Source: Acidimicrobiales bacterium (GTDB lineage: Bacteria; Actinomycetota; Acidimicrobiia; Acidimicrobiales; SZUA-35). From it: 64,000 nucleotides of DNA. The position numbers and the translations under genes are program-made. Of this stretch, positions 16,094 to 25,412 are shown one piece after another. The stretch is from positions 22,198 through 86,197 of the forward strand of contig JABDIY010000092.1 of NCBI GenBank assembly GCA_013003535.1, read 5' to 3'. The stretch's first letter is position 1. Every line of letters starts with the position of its first letter. The notes under the pieces are model-generated. The model was not told the DNA's origin. It saw only the letters and a program-made list of their open reading frames with translations, and did not search any database.

Positions 16094-16957
16094 TCAGCCC
16101 GGTTCGATGGCAAGGATCGCTCGTGCTACGAGGTCCATGCAGAACGCCGTGAGGATCGCCAGGTAGAGCAGCCCGGTGGCCGCCATGACGGCGCTGTATT
16201 GTTTCTCTCGTAACGCCGCCACGGTCACAAATACCAATGCAATGGTTGCGACAACGGATCCGGCCCAGAAGTACGCGAGAAGACCGTCGTACCCGTCCTG
16301 AATCGATCCGTCGAACGCGCTGATCATCCCCGTTGGGATGAGGAACAGTACGAACTCTGGCAGCCACAAGATCCCCAGCCATCTCACCAGTTGGTTCAGC
16401 GGGTCACGCGACATTCCTGGTTGAACGAGATACCAGTGACCGAGCAGCATCGCGTCGGTTACCACACCCAGGAACAGTGCGCCAACAAACATCCGGGCGA
16501 TTAACAACGGTGGCGAGTCGCCGGCATCGATCGCAGCCGCAATGAGGCCCGGGATCGCCAGAATCGCTGGAAGTAGGTCAAGCCGAGGATCGAATTCGGG
16601 ACCATCAGCGGCCTTGGCCGTTGCGGTGCGGTCGATTCCGGTCATGGCCGCAACTCGCGCTGATCGGCCTTCGGCCAGCATGCGCTGCCCGCTCACCCCT
16701 GCCCCACGTCGAGTCCATGACTGAACGAGGCCGGCAGCGATCGCCACCGCCACCGCAGCGGTGCTTGCTTCCCGTACAGGGTTCACGCCAAAGAAGAAAC
16801 CGACCGCCAGGGAGATCACACAAATCGCCAGGTAGGTGCCGCGTATGGACCAGCCGTAGCCAATCGACACCTCTCGGCGCCGGGTGGTAACCCAACAGAA
16901 AAACATCCCCCCGGCTGCCCATTGCAGTAAGAACGACGACGCCGCGAGATCGATCAC
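16094..16957 (-). CDS. Polytopic membrane protein, unknown family
   Basis: 287 aa with about eight hydrophobic spans, from LLQWAAGGMFFCWV at the N-terminus to LLYLAILTAFCMDLVARAIL at the C-terminus. The fifth span region has LLGHWYLVQPGMSRDPLNQLVRW, where a His and several Trp/Tyr might bind a cofactor, but no known motif is complete. GTG start with TAGCCT 6 nt upstream. It precedes the coiled-coil membrane protein by 75 nt on the same strand, so the two may be co-expressed. Confidence 0.6.
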   Translation of the reverse strand: MIDLAASSFLLQWAAGGMFFCWVTTRRREVSIGYGWSIRGTYLAICVISLAVGFFFGVNPVREASTAAVAVAIAAGLVQSWTRRGAGVSGQRMLAEGRSARVAAMTGIDRTATAKAADGPEFDPRLDLLPAILAIPGLIAAAIDAGDSPPLLIARMFVGALFLGVVTDAMLLGHWYLVQPGMSRDPLNQLVRWLGILWLPEFVLFLIPTGMISAFDGSIQDGYDGLLAYFWAGSVVATIALVFVTVAALREKQYSAVMAATGLLYLAILTAFCMDLVARAILAIEPG

Positions 16958-16963
16958 GAGACG

Positions 16964-16969
16964 AGGCTA
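16964..16969 (-). promoter_or_regulatory. -10 element TAGCCT for the polytopic membrane protein
   Basis: TAGCCT ends 6 nt before the GTG start at 16957; no Shine-Dalgarno lies between. Confidence 0.45.
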
Positions 16970-17033
16970 CGCACGCCTACTCCCAAACGCTCGGAGCCGT
17001 AGACCTGTTCATAATCCGGATCTCCCCAGTGGT

Positions 17034-17663
17034 CTACAAACTGGGAACACCCGCATCCCCCTTGAACGGGCCAACGAGCTCGTCGGTTATCCAGCCGCCG
17101 TAGAACTGGCTCTTCTGCGGTCGCACAAGCTCACCGGCAACGCGGCACTCGACGCGGTCTGGGTAGAAGGAGACCCAGCCGGCGTAGCGTCTGAACAGCT
17201 GATATGGGCGCGGATAGCGCCATGCTACGACCATCCCGCCGGGCTCGGAGAGGTACTCTGCCTCCCCCTTCCACTCGCAGTGAGACCGCTGACCGGTGAC
17301 GGCCAGCGCACCTTCGGCCAGGGACTCAGGTGGAAGGTAGAACGACGGCGGAAGCGACGTTTCCATCACCCGTACCGATTCTGCTGTCGAGGCGATCAGG
17401 CCGGTTCGGCCTCGCACTTCGATCAGCCGTGGATCGGGTTGGATTGCGGGCGGGCGGGGGTAGTCCCAAACCGACTCCTGCCCAGGACCGGGTTCAACGG
17501 CGAACGGGGGGCGAACCGTCCCCGTGTACGTCCATTGCTCACGGGCGGCTGCCAACCAGTCGGGAACCACTTCATCCGAACCCACGGTCCACCTTACCAA
17601 CGATGACCAGTCCAGGCCGGACCGCGCGGCAGGCCTGCCGGTCCTAATGTAGAACGTCACCAC
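17034..17663 (-). CDS. DUF427 domain protein
   Basis: Up to 209 aa. The conserved part runs from WDYPRPPAIQPDPRLIEVR through TSLPPSFYLPPESL to the C-terminal AWRYPRPYQLFRRYAGWVSFYPDRVECRV, which matches the DUF427 beta-barrel family of uncertain function, common in Actinobacteria. The start is unclear: GTG 17663 is the longest, but GTG 17585 is in frame and has TAAGGT 5 nt upstream, giving a 183-aa product. The N-terminal part before SVWDYPRPP is not conserved family sequence as far as I can tell. The gene follows the repeat block and coaA on the same strand. Confidence 0.8.
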   Translation of the reverse strand: MVTFYIRTGRPAARSGLDWSSLVRWTVGSDEVVPDWLAAAREQWTYTGTVRPPFAVEPGPGQESVWDYPRPPAIQPDPRLIEVRGRTGLIASTAESVRVMETSLPPSFYLPPESLAEGALAVTGQRSHCEWKGEAEYLSEPGGMVVAWRYPRPYQLFRRYAGWVSFYPDRVECRVAGELVRPQKSQFYGGWITDELVGPFKGDAGVPSL

Positions 17664-17667
17664 AGGC

Positions 17668-17952
17668 GAAGCGAGAGATGTTGCGGTCGTGACAGCGAAG
17701 CTGAACAGTGCGGTTATTGGAGCGCCGAAGGCAAAGCATCAGCGGCGTTTGAGCTGCCTCCCGGAGGGACAGCAGAGCATCAGCGGCGTTTGAGCTGCCC
17801 CCAGAGGGAATCACAGCGAGCGACGTTGCGCAGTCCGAGCCGAAGACTACACGAGGCCTGTTGGAGTGCCGGAGGCAGAGCATCAGCGGCGTTTGAGCTG
17901 CCTCCCGGAGGGACAGCAGAGCATCAGCGGCGTTTGAGCTGCCCCCGGAGGG
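17668..17952. repeat. Nested tandem repeat between coaA and the DUF427 gene
   Basis: Four copies of a 32-33 bp motif beginning gcatcagcggcgtttgagct lie at 17736-17768, 17777-17808, 17880-17912 and 17921-17952. They form two dimers exactly 144 nt apart, and the sequence before each dimer is also related, so a ~144-bp unit has been duplicated and has drifted. Around the third copy, CCGGAGGCAG (17869-17878) can pair with CTGCCTCCCGG (17898-17908) around a 19-nt loop. The last copy ends 2 nt from the coaA stop. This explains the 290-nt gap; no gene is seen in it. Confidence 0.85.
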
Positions 17953-17954
17953 TA

Positions 17955-18896
17955 TTACTGCCGACGGAGTTGCACGGTGGTGGTGCGGTGGTCCGGGCCT
18001 TTGGAGAGGATGAGATCGGCACGAGATCGAGTGGGCAGGATGTTGTCCACCAGGTTCTTCTCGTTGATGGAAGTCCAGATTGTCGTTGCGGTGGTAAGGG
18101 CTTCTTCGTCGTTGAGATCGCTGTATCGGTGAAAATAGCTCTCGGGGTTTTGAAAAGCGGTGTCTCGAAGGGTGAAGAATCGTTGGACGTACCAGTTTCG
18201 AATGTCTTCGAGCGAAGCGTCCACGTAAATGGAGAAGTCGAAGTAGTCCGAAACGAACACTGGGTTTTGTTCATCTATTTGACCGGTCTGAAGGACATTC
18301 AGACCTTCAACGATCACAATATCGGGTCGACGGATAACGATTTCTTCGCTGGTCCGATCGTAGGTGAGGTGGGAATAGACCGGTGCAGTGACTTCGGGTG
18401 CCCCGGACTTGATGGCGTCGAGGAAACGAATGAGATGCCGCCGATCATAGGACTCGGGGAATCCCTTTCGGTCCATCAATCCCCGAGCTTCCAGCACGGC
18501 GTTGGGCCACAAGAATCCATCGGTAGTGATGAGATCTACCGTTGGGTGGTCTGGCCAGCGGTCGAGGAGAGCTTGCAGCACGCGGGCTGTCGTGGATTTT
18601 CCCACCGCAACCGAACCGGCGATACCGATGACGAACGGGACCTTGTGGGGGAGTTCGCCCAAGAAGGTGGCGCTGGCTCGGTAGAGCTCTTGGGATCCGG
18701 CGACGTAGAGGTTGAGGAGTCGGCTCATCGGAAGAAAGATCTGTTCGACCTCTGCCATATCAAGCTCGACATTGATCCCTCTGAGTCGTTCGATATCTTC
18801 GAACGAAAGGGTCATCGGTGTGGCCGCCCGGAGGGCGCCCCACTCTCTGGCGGAAAAGCTGAGATGGAGGCTAGGCGGATCGGCGGCGTGACTCAT
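17955..18896 (-). CDS. coaA: Type I pantothenate kinase
   Basis: 313 aa, the usual length of bacterial type I CoaA, which phosphorylates pantothenate in the first committed step of coenzyme A synthesis. The P-loop is [12 protein letters not shown] near residue 96; [30 protein letters not shown] and the terminal [16 protein letters not shown] follow the family. Start ATG has TGAGGATAAC upstream as ribosome binding site. It is divergent from glgX, with 112 nt between. Confidence 0.95.
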   Translation of the reverse strand: MSHAADPPSLHLSFSAREWGALRAATPMTLSFEDIERLRGINVELDMAEVEQIFLPMSRLLNLYVAGSQELYRASATFLGELPHKVPFVIGIAGSVAVGKSTTARVLQALLDRWPDHPTVDLITTDGFLWPNAVLEARGLMDRKGFPESYDRRHLIRFLDAIKSGAPEVTAPVYSHLTYDRTSEEIVIRRPDIVIVEGLNVLQTGQIDEQNPVFVSDYFDFSIYVDASLEDIRNWYVQRFFTLRDTAFQNPESYFHRYSDLNDEEALTTATTIWTSINEKNLVDNILPTRSRADLILSKGPDHRTTTVQLRRQ

Positions 18897-19008
18897 GAGT
18901 TATCCTCATTCACGGCCCGAATCGTACGGGATGAACCGCTATCACCCAAGCCGAGGCTTGGTCGATAGAGAATGGTGATAGTTGTGACTTGCTGGAAGAG
19001 GACCAAAC

Positions 19009-21117
19009 ATGCCTGAGATTTGGCCCGGCGTCGGGTATCCGTTGGGTGCGGTATGGACAGGATCGGGCACGAACTTCGCGGTTTTTGCCGAAGGGGCTCA
19101 CGGCGTTGAGCTCTGCCTTTTCGACGATGCGGGGAGAGAAACGAAACTGGCGTTGCCAGAAGTAACCGCTCACTGTTTCCACGGCTATGTGCCGGGAATT
19201 GGCCCTGGTCAGCGGTACGGCTTCCGCGCTCACGGCCCGTGGGATCCGGGGAGCGGGTTGCGCTTCAATCCTCAGAAGCTCATGCTCGACCCCTACGCCA
19301 GGGCGATCGAAGGAGCAGTGAAGTTCAATCGTTCAGTGTTCGATCACAAGGTCGGGAATATCGACGAAATGGATATTCACGACAGCGCGGATTCAGTCCC
19401 TCGATCCGTTGTGGTCAGCCCCTATTTCGACTGGGAAGACGATCGACCCCCGAGGACGCCGCGGCGCGACACCGTGCTTTATGAGGCTCACGTCAAGGGA
19501 ATGACCATGCGTCATCCCAAAGTGCCGAAGGAATTACAAGGAACGTACGCCGGGATGGCGCATCCGGCCATCGTTGACCACTTGGTAAATCTCGGGGTGA
19601 CCGCCTTGGAATTGATGCCTGTTCATCAGTTCTTCAGCGAGAGTTTTCTGGCCGACAAGAACCTGACGAACTACTGGGGGTACGCCACGATCGGCTATCT
19701 GGCTCCTCACAATGGATATTCGGCGTGGGGCCAAAGGGGCGAGCAGGTTCAAGAGTTCAAGAGTCTTGTGAAGACCATGCACGCGGCCGGGATCGAAGTG
19801 ATTCTGGACGTTGTCTACAACCACACCTGCGAAGGGAACACCTGGGGGCCGGCGTACTGTTTCAAGGGTTTGTCCAACCACAGTTACTACCGCCTGTCAC
19901 CCGACAACCCGCGCAACCACATCGATTTCACGGGTACTGGAAACACGCTCGACGTCGGTCACCCCAACGTGTTGCAGCTCATCATGGATTCTCTCCGTTA
20001 TTGGGTCACCGACATGCGGGTGGATGGTTTTCGGTTCGACCTCGCCTCGGCGTTGGCTCGCGACCACGATCATGTCGACCGATTCTCGGCCTTTTTCGAC
20101 ATCGTCCACCAGGATCCGGTTCTGCGGACCGTGAAGCTGATTGCGGAACCGTGGGACGTTGGCGACGGCGGGTATCAAGTTGGTCGGTTCCCTCCGCTCT
20201 GGAGTGAGTGGAACGGGCAGTACCGGGATACTTTGCGGAGTTTCTGGAAAGGTGAACCGGATTCGCTTGGTAGCTTCGCCAGCCGCTTCACGGGAAGCTC
20301 GGACCTGTATGAGAGCGATGGCCGCCACCCGTCGGCTTCGATCAACTTCATCACCTCTCACGACGGCTTCACGATGAACGATCTGGTGGCGTACAACGAA
20401 CGGCACAACGAGGCAAATGGCGAGAACAACGAGGACGGCGATCGTCACAATCGTTCGTGGAACTCCGGCGTAGAAGGCCCAACCGACGATGCTGGAATCA
20501 TCGAGGTTAGACAGCGTCGCGTCCGGGCAATGCTCGCCACACTGTTCCTGAGCCAGGGGGTTCCGATGCTGTTGGGTGGAGACGAGATCGGGCGGACCCA
20601 GCGGGGCAACAACAACGCGTACTGTCAGGACAACGAGTTGACATGGCTGGATTGGGAGAATGCCGACACCGATCTGTTGGAGTTCACCCGAGCGGTGATC
20701 AAGCTGAGAACGGACCACCCCGTCTTCCGGCGGCGGCGCTTCTTCGATGGCAAGCCCACCGAGGACGGCCAGGAGCTGGCTGATTTAGCTTGGATGGAGC
20801 CCAGTGGGCGGCCGATGCGTCACCGAGATTGGGTGCAGCCGCTCAACCGCGCGATCATGGTGTTCCTCAACGGTGAGGGTTTGGTTACTGAAACCCAGCG
20901 TGGTGAACCAATAGTCGACGATTCCTTCCTCATCCTCATGAACGCCAACAGTGTGCCGGTGCGGTTCACCGTCCCCGCCGAGCTGACCGACCGCTTCTGG
21001 CGCATCGAGTTGGACACCGCTTCTCCCAAATCGCCCGATCGTCCCGTAGTGGGGAGCATTGAAGCTCAGGCGTGGTCGGTCATCATCTTGAAGGACCTTG
21101 CCCATGAACACACCTGA
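19009..21117 (+). CDS. glgX: Glycogen debranching enzyme GlgX
   Basis: 702 aa GH13 enzyme that hydrolyses alpha-1,6 branches, probably of phosphorylase-limit glycogen. An N-terminal CBM48 segment (YPLGAVWTGSGTNFAVFAEGA) comes first. Catalytic residues are the nucleophile Asp in RVDGFRFDLASAL, the acid Glu in LIAEPWDVG and the Asp in FITSHDGFTMNDL. The ATG has GGAAGAGG upstream. glgA overlaps its 3-prime end by 14 nt and glgC follows, making a glycogen operon. Confidence 0.95.
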   Translation: MPEIWPGVGYPLGAVWTGSGTNFAVFAEGAHGVELCLFDDAGRETKLALPEVTAHCFHGYVPGIGPGQRYGFRAHGPWDPGSGLRFNPQKLMLDPYARAIEGAVKFNRSVFDHKVGNIDEMDIHDSADSVPRSVVVSPYFDWEDDRPPRTPRRDTVLYEAHVKGMTMRHPKVPKELQGTYAGMAHPAIVDHLVNLGVTALELMPVHQFFSESFLADKNLTNYWGYATIGYLAPHNGYSAWGQRGEQVQEFKSLVKTMHAAGIEVILDVVYNHTCEGNTWGPAYCFKGLSNHSYYRLSPDNPRNHIDFTGTGNTLDVGHPNVLQLIMDSLRYWVTDMRVDGFRFDLASALARDHDHVDRFSAFFDIVHQDPVLRTVKLIAEPWDVGDGGYQVGRFPPLWSEWNGQYRDTLRSFWKGEPDSLGSFASRFTGSSDLYESDGRHPSASINFITSHDGFTMNDLVAYNERHNEANGENNEDGDRHNRSWNSGVEGPTDDAGIIEVRQRRVRAMLATLFLSQGVPMLLGGDEIGRTQRGNNNAYCQDNELTWLDWENADTDLLEFTRAVIKLRTDHPVFRRRRFFDGKPTEDGQELADLAWMEPSGRPMRHRDWVQPLNRAIMVFLNGEGLVTETQRGEPIVDDSFLILMNANSVPVRFTVPAELTDRFWRIELDTASPKSPDRPVVGSIEAQAWSVIILKDLAHEHT

Positions 21118-22540
21118 GACACACCCGCACGTTCTTTTTGCATCGGCGGAATTGGCGCCACTGGTCATGGTTGGGGGATTGGCGCTGGCCGCCAGCGGCC
21201 TCGTGAAGGAGCTGATCTCTCAGGAGGTCAATATCACGGTGGTCCTCCCGGATTATGGCGACGCCATTCTCAGCTCCAGTGGCTTCGAGGAGACCAGCAG
21301 CTGGGGCCTGGACGTACCGGACTGGTGCGGCCCCATGCGGGCGCGGCGCGGTTCGGCCCCGGAGTTCCCCGACATCATCCTGATCGACCGGCCAGGGATG
21401 GCCCGCCCTCATCCCTATGTGGATCCGCTCTCTGGCGAAGCGTGGCCCGACAACGCGGATCGATTCTTTGCCTTTAGCGCAGCCATCGCGGCGCTGTGCG
21501 CACCGCACGATTACGGAGGGATCGCTCCCGACGTACTCCACCTCAACGATTGGCACACGGCAGCCACGGTGGGGTTCTCGGCTTCGTTGCCTCCCACCGT
21601 TCTCACTATCCACACCCTGGGATATCAGGGGGTCTGTGATGCCTGGTGGATGGGTCGTATCCCGCATCAAAGCTGGATGTTCTCGTGGTATGACGTCGCC
21701 AACCCGCTCGCTGCGGCGATCCGGTCGGTGGAACGGATCGTTGCGGTCAGCCCGAACTATGCGGCGGAGATCCTCACCCCTGAGGCCGGCATGGGAATGG
21801 ATTACGAGTTACGGCAGAGAGGCGACGCGCTCGTCGGGATTCGAAACGGAATCGATGCAACCGTTTGGAACCCTCAGACCGATCCGATGATTCCTCGGAA
21901 GTACAAATTCAAGAGTCGCGTACGAGGCAAGGGGGAGGCTCGGGCCAAGATGCTGGAGCGGGTTGGGTGGACCGAGACGGGCGCCGCCGTGATCGGTGTG
22001 GTAAGTCGACTGGTGGACCAAAAGGGGATCGACACGCTCATGGGCGTCGTCCCATACCTGGCTTCCATGAACGCCCGAATGGTGTTGCTCGGTTCTGGGT
22101 TACCTCACCTGACCGAGTTGGTCCGCGGCCTGGCTGCGGACCATCCCGAGGTTCTTGCGGCCGAACTCGACGCATTTGATGAACCGTTTGCTCACCTCAT
22201 TTTCGCCGGCTCTGACCTGTTCTGTATGCCCAGCCGCTTCGAGCCGTGTGGTCTCGCCCAGATGCAGGCCATGGCCTATGGCACCCCAACTGTGGCAACC
22301 GCGGTCGGCGGGCTCGTTGACACGATCGTGGATGCCGACAGAGATTTGGCCGGAGGCACGGGGTTTCTCACTATCACCAACGACCTCCCGGGCCTCGTGG
22401 ACGCGCTGCACCGGGCGGTCAGAGCATGGACATCGGATCAACACTTCATCGGGATTGTGGAACGGGGGATGAGCGCGGACTGGTCCTGGACCGGCCCAGC
22501 CACTCAGCATGTCGAGATCTACCAGGAGCTCAGTCGCTGA
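21104..22540 (+). CDS. glgA: GlgA-like glycogen synthase (GT5), altered KxGG
   Basis: 478 aa from ATG 21104, which overlaps glgX by 14 nt; the track TTG at 21098 is less likely. The fold is that of ADP-glucose starch/glycogen synthase: N-terminal ASAELAPLV, VSRLVDQKGIDTLMGVV, and the C-terminal SRFEPCGLAQMQAMAYGTP. In the classic enzyme the N-terminal motif is KTGGL with a sugar-nucleotide-binding Lys; here it reads MVGGL, and the second motif is AVGGL in place of TGGL. The position between glgX and glgC supports a role in glycogen synthesis, but donor use could differ. Confidence 0.87.
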   Translation: MNTPETHPHVLFASAELAPLVMVGGLALAASGLVKELISQEVNITVVLPDYGDAILSSSGFEETSSWGLDVPDWCGPMRARRGSAPEFPDIILIDRPGMARPHPYVDPLSGEAWPDNADRFFAFSAAIAALCAPHDYGGIAPDVLHLNDWHTAATVGFSASLPPTVLTIHTLGYQGVCDAWWMGRIPHQSWMFSWYDVANPLAAAIRSVERIVAVSPNYAAEILTPEAGMGMDYELRQRGDALVGIRNGIDATVWNPQTDPMIPRKYKFKSRVRGKGEARAKMLERVGWTETGAAVIGVVSRLVDQKGIDTLMGVVPYLASMNARMVLLGSGLPHLTELVRGLAADHPEVLAAELDAFDEPFAHLIFAGSDLFCMPSRFEPCGLAQMQAMAYGTPTVATAVGGLVDTIVDADRDLAGGTGFLTITNDLPGLVDALHRAVRAWTSDQHFIGIVERGMSADWSWTGPATQHVEIYQELSR

Positions 22541-22615
22541 CGAACTGAACATATTCGAGTAGCAGCCGACAGGTTTGAGGTGGCAAACCGCACCGAACTG
22601 GGTAAGGATGATTGC

Positions 22616-23872
22616 GTGATCGATAATGCTGCTCTTTTGGAACTTGGTTCTCGTCCACAGGTTCTCTCCATCGTTTTGGCCGGCGGCGAGGGAAAGCGAT
22701 TGATGCCGTTGACCGCGGATCGAGCAAAACCGGCGGTGCCGTTCGGTGGCCCGTATCGGCTCATCGACTTCGCTTTGTCGAACTTGGTGAACGGCGGCTA
22801 CCGCAAGATCGTGGTGCTCACCCAATACAAGAGCCACTCACTCGATGTGCACATCAGCCGTACTTGGCGATTGTCCACACTGCTCGGTAGCTACGTGAGT
22901 TCGGTGCCAGCGCAGATGCGGCGCGGGCCGGAGTGGTTCCAGGGTTCCGCCGATGCACTGTTCCAGAACATGAACATCATCGACGATGAGCGTCCGCAGT
23001 ACATTTTCGTCTTCGGTGCTGACCATATATACCGCATGGATCCGCGCCAAATGTTGGACCAACATATTCGCTCCGGTGCCGGGGTTACCGTCGCTGGATT
23101 ACGGGTCGACCGGTCCGAGGCCAGCGCCTTTGGTGTCATCGACCGCGAAGAATCCGGCACCCAGATCAAACAGTTTCTTGAAAAGCCCGAGGATCCTCCT
23201 GGCCTTGCCGATGATCCCAACCGAGTACTGGCATCCATGGGGAACTATGTGTTCAACACCGAGGTTCTGGTGGAGGCATTGAACGCCGACTATCAAGATT
23301 CCACGTCTCGCCGAGACATGGGCGGCGACATCATTCCCCGTCTCGTTGGTGAAGGAGCGGCCCATGTGTATGACTACACCACCAACATCGTGCCGGGCGA
23401 CGAGGAAGACCAGCGCGGGTACTGGCGAGACGTCGGCACCCTCGACGCCTTCTTCGACGCCCACATGGATCTCGTCCAGCCTCTACCGGCCTTCAGCCTC
23501 TACAACCAGCAATGGCCAATCTTCACCATGGCGCGCTCGTTGCCGCCGGCCAAATTGGTTCGAGACGGTGTGCGTTCGCCGGACGTCTACAACACCACTG
23601 TTTCCAATGGCGCCATCCTCAGTGGCTGCACCGTGTACGAGTCGGTGATCGCCCCCAACGTCCGCGTTGCTCGTGATGCCACGCTCGAAGGGACTGTCCT
23701 TTTCGATGATGTACATGTGGGCGCGGGTGCGCAGATCAAGAATGCCATCATCGACAAGGGCGTCAACATCCCAGACGGAACGAGAATCGGTTTCGATCTG
23801 GAGGAGGACGCAGCACGATTCACCGTGTCTGACGGTGGGATCGTGGCTGTTCCCAAGCGTTATAAGTTCTGA
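22616..23872 (+). CDS. glgC: Glucose-1-phosphate adenylyltransferase
   Basis: 418 aa. It makes ADP-glucose for glycogen. The nucleotidyltransferase motif is [25 protein letters not shown] near residue 22, with the active Asp in [14 protein letters not shown]; the left-handed beta-helix follows after ~295 ([22 protein letters not shown]). I place the start at GTG 22616, which has AAGGA 7 nt upstream; the track GTG at 22580 adds 12 residues. Third gene of the glg operon, 75 nt after glgA. Confidence 0.95.
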   Translation: MIDNAALLELGSRPQVLSIVLAGGEGKRLMPLTADRAKPAVPFGGPYRLIDFALSNLVNGGYRKIVVLTQYKSHSLDVHISRTWRLSTLLGSYVSSVPAQMRRGPEWFQGSADALFQNMNIIDDERPQYIFVFGADHIYRMDPRQMLDQHIRSGAGVTVAGLRVDRSEASAFGVIDREESGTQIKQFLEKPEDPPGLADDPNRVLASMGNYVFNTEVLVEALNADYQDSTSRRDMGGDIIPRLVGEGAAHVYDYTTNIVPGDEEDQRGYWRDVGTLDAFFDAHMDLVQPLPAFSLYNQQWPIFTMARSLPPAKLVRDGVRSPDVYNTTVSNGAILSGCTVYESVIAPNVRVARDATLEGTVLFDDVHVGAGAQIKNAIIDKGVNIPDGTRIGFDLEEDAARFTVSDGGIVAVPKRYKF

Positions 23873-23883
23873 CGGGCATCGCC

Positions 23884-24507
23884 TCAGCTGGGTCGGAGTA
23901 TGAGCTCCACCGCTACGGTCATCGTGGTTCCGCTCATGTCGAAAAGCGGCGGATCGATGGTCAGGGGGAACGACAGATGCAGGCCGGCGGTTGTCTGGAA
24001 CAGCGAGCCGACGGACCGTATCGGTCGTTGCACGCCGTTCATTTCGATGCTCCCTTCCAACACCATGCCCGCGGGGACGGTGGGTCCAGATGTGTCCCCA
24101 ACCACGCTCGGCCGGGTGAGTACATAACGAATTGTCGAGTCGTCGCCGGCGGTCACGACGGCCGTCAAGTCGGTGAGGGCATCGGCGCTGAACCCCGCCC
24201 TGGTTGATCCGTCGACGGTTTCCCAGGTTCCGTCCAGCGAGGCCGGCATCGAGAAGGGCACGCTGCTCGTGGCGGGCGTCGGGGCAGTGGACGGTGGAGG
24301 TTCCGGGGCGGATGTGGGGGGCAATGTTGCGGCGGTCGGGGACAGGGCGGCGGAGGTTTCACGATCGGGCACGAAAAGAACCGCTCCCAATGCGCATGCG
24401 AGTGCGAAACCGAGAACCGCGAGTCCAATAGAGAACCGATCAGCTCGAAACGTCTGGCTCGGGGACGCCGTCACGGTGCTCGGACGAGTCATTCTCTCGT
24501 CTCTCAC
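23884..24507 (-). CDS. Membrane-anchored YceI-like protein
   Basis: 207 aa. One span at about residues 26-47 (SIGLAVLGFALACALGAVLFVP), then a Pro/Thr-rich spacer, then a C-terminal domain of ~120 residues (GTWETVDGSTRAGFSADAL ... FPLTIDPPLFDMSGTTMTVAVELILRPS) with the strand pattern of YceI lipocalin-like proteins, which bind isoprenoid-type lipids. It should face outside. GTG start with TAGTGT 7 nt upstream. Convergent with glgC (11 nt) and divergent from the dehydrogenase gene. Confidence 0.7.
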   Translation of the reverse strand: MRDERMTRPSTVTASPSQTFRADRFSIGLAVLGFALACALGAVLFVPDRETSAALSPTAATLPPTSAPEPPPSTAPTPATSSVPFSMPASLDGTWETVDGSTRAGFSADALTDLTAVVTAGDDSTIRYVLTRPSVVGDTSGPTVPAGMVLEGSIEMNGVQRPIRSVGSLFQTTAGLHLSFPLTIDPPLFDMSGTTMTVAVELILRPS

Positions 24508-24514
24508 GGGCTCA

Positions 24515-24520
24515 ACACTA
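24515..24520 (-). promoter_or_regulatory. -10 element TAGTGT for the YceI-like gene
   Basis: TAGTGT lies 7 nt before GTG 24507. With TAGCTT on the other strand 15 nt away it forms a compact back-to-back promoter pair. Confidence 0.5.
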
Positions 24521-24535
24521 CAAGCCTTCGGTTGC

Positions 24536-24541
24536 TAGCTT
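24536..24541 (+). promoter_or_regulatory. -10 element TAGCTT for the hydroxyacid dehydrogenase gene
   Basis: TAGCTT ends 7 nt before ATG 24549; no Shine-Dalgarno lies between. Confidence 0.5.
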
Positions 24542-24548
24542 CGGTCAC

Positions 24549-25412
24549 ATGACTTCAATAGGTTTCATTGGACTAGGCGTCATGGGCTTTCCCATGGCAG
24601 GGCATCTTCAGCAGGCGGGGCACGACGTCACCGTCTACAACCGGACGACTGCCAAGGCTCAGAGCTGGGTGGAGCACTACGGCGGCTCGCTGGCAGAGAG
24701 TCCCAAGGCGGCCAGCGCAGGCGCGGAGATTGTGATGACGATCGTCGGGAACGACGATGACGTCAGGGCCGTCGTGTTCGGCGAGGAGGGTGTGCTCGAG
24801 GGAATCCGTGAGGGGGCCGTCCTGGTTGACCACACAACCGCTTCTGCCGACCTCGCTAGGGTGCTTCACGCAACCTGTCAGTCCCGAGGTGTTGGTTTCG
24901 TGGACGCACCGGTCTCGGGTGGTGAAGCCGGTGCCCAGAAAGGAAAGCTGACCGTGATGTGCGGTGGCGAGCAGAACGACTTCGACGCCGTGGCAGGGGC
25001 GATCGAGGAGTTTGCTGTTGCGGTAACTCGGATCGGTGGGTCTGGTTCGGGACAACTCTGCAAAATGGTCAATCAGCTAGCCATTGCCGGAATATTGCAA
25101 GGTCTGAGTGAGGGAATTGCTTTCGGTGTGAAAGCGGGGCTGGACATGGACGTGGTGCTGGACGTCATTTCCCAAGGTGCTGCCGGTTCGTGGCAGATGG
25201 AGAATCGGGGCCGAACCATGGTGGCCGATGAGTTTGACTTTGGCTTCGCGGTTGATTGGATGCGGAAGGATCTCCGGATCGCCATCGATCAAGCGCACGC
25301 GGTCGGCGCCTCCGTTCCGGTCGGGGCGCTTGTCGACCAGCTGTACGCCCAGATCCAAGCGCGGGGTGGCAATCGTTGGGATACGAGCAGCCTTATTCGG
25401 CTGCTCCGGTAG
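24549..25412 (+). CDS. Beta-hydroxyacid dehydrogenase (3-hydroxyisobutyrate dehydrogenase type)
   Basis: 287 aa NAD(P)-dependent oxidoreductase. N-terminal Rossmann motif IGFIGLGVMGFPMAGHL, the substrate-binding FVDAPVSGGEAGAQKG, and the catalytic Lys in GQLCKMVNQLAIAG are all present. Family members act on 3-hydroxyisobutyrate, tartronate semialdehyde, glyoxylate or related acids; the exact substrate is unknown. Valine degradation is possible given mmsA at 39 kb, but the two are not linked. Confidence 0.88.
   Translation: MTSIGFIGLGVMGFPMAGHLQQAGHDVTVYNRTTAKAQSWVEHYGGSLAESPKAASAGAEIVMTIVGNDDDVRAVVFGEEGVLEGIREGAVLVDHTTASADLARVLHATCQSRGVGFVDAPVSGGEAGAQKGKLTVMCGGEQNDFDAVAGAIEEFAVAVTRIGGSGSGQLCKMVNQLAIAGILQGLSEGIAFGVKAGLDMDVVLDVISQGAAGSWQMENRGRTMVADEFDFGFAVDWMRKDLRIAIDQAHAVGASVPVGALVDQLYAQIQARGGNRWDTSSLIRLLR

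Noticed and set aside
17736-17952. CRISPR-like array
   Set aside because: Only four copies, spaced as close dimers with related and not unique spacers, and no cas genes.
17790-18968. 392-aa plus-strand ORF over coaA
   Set aside because: Antisense to well-supported coaA; the translation has no family motifs and begins in the repeat.
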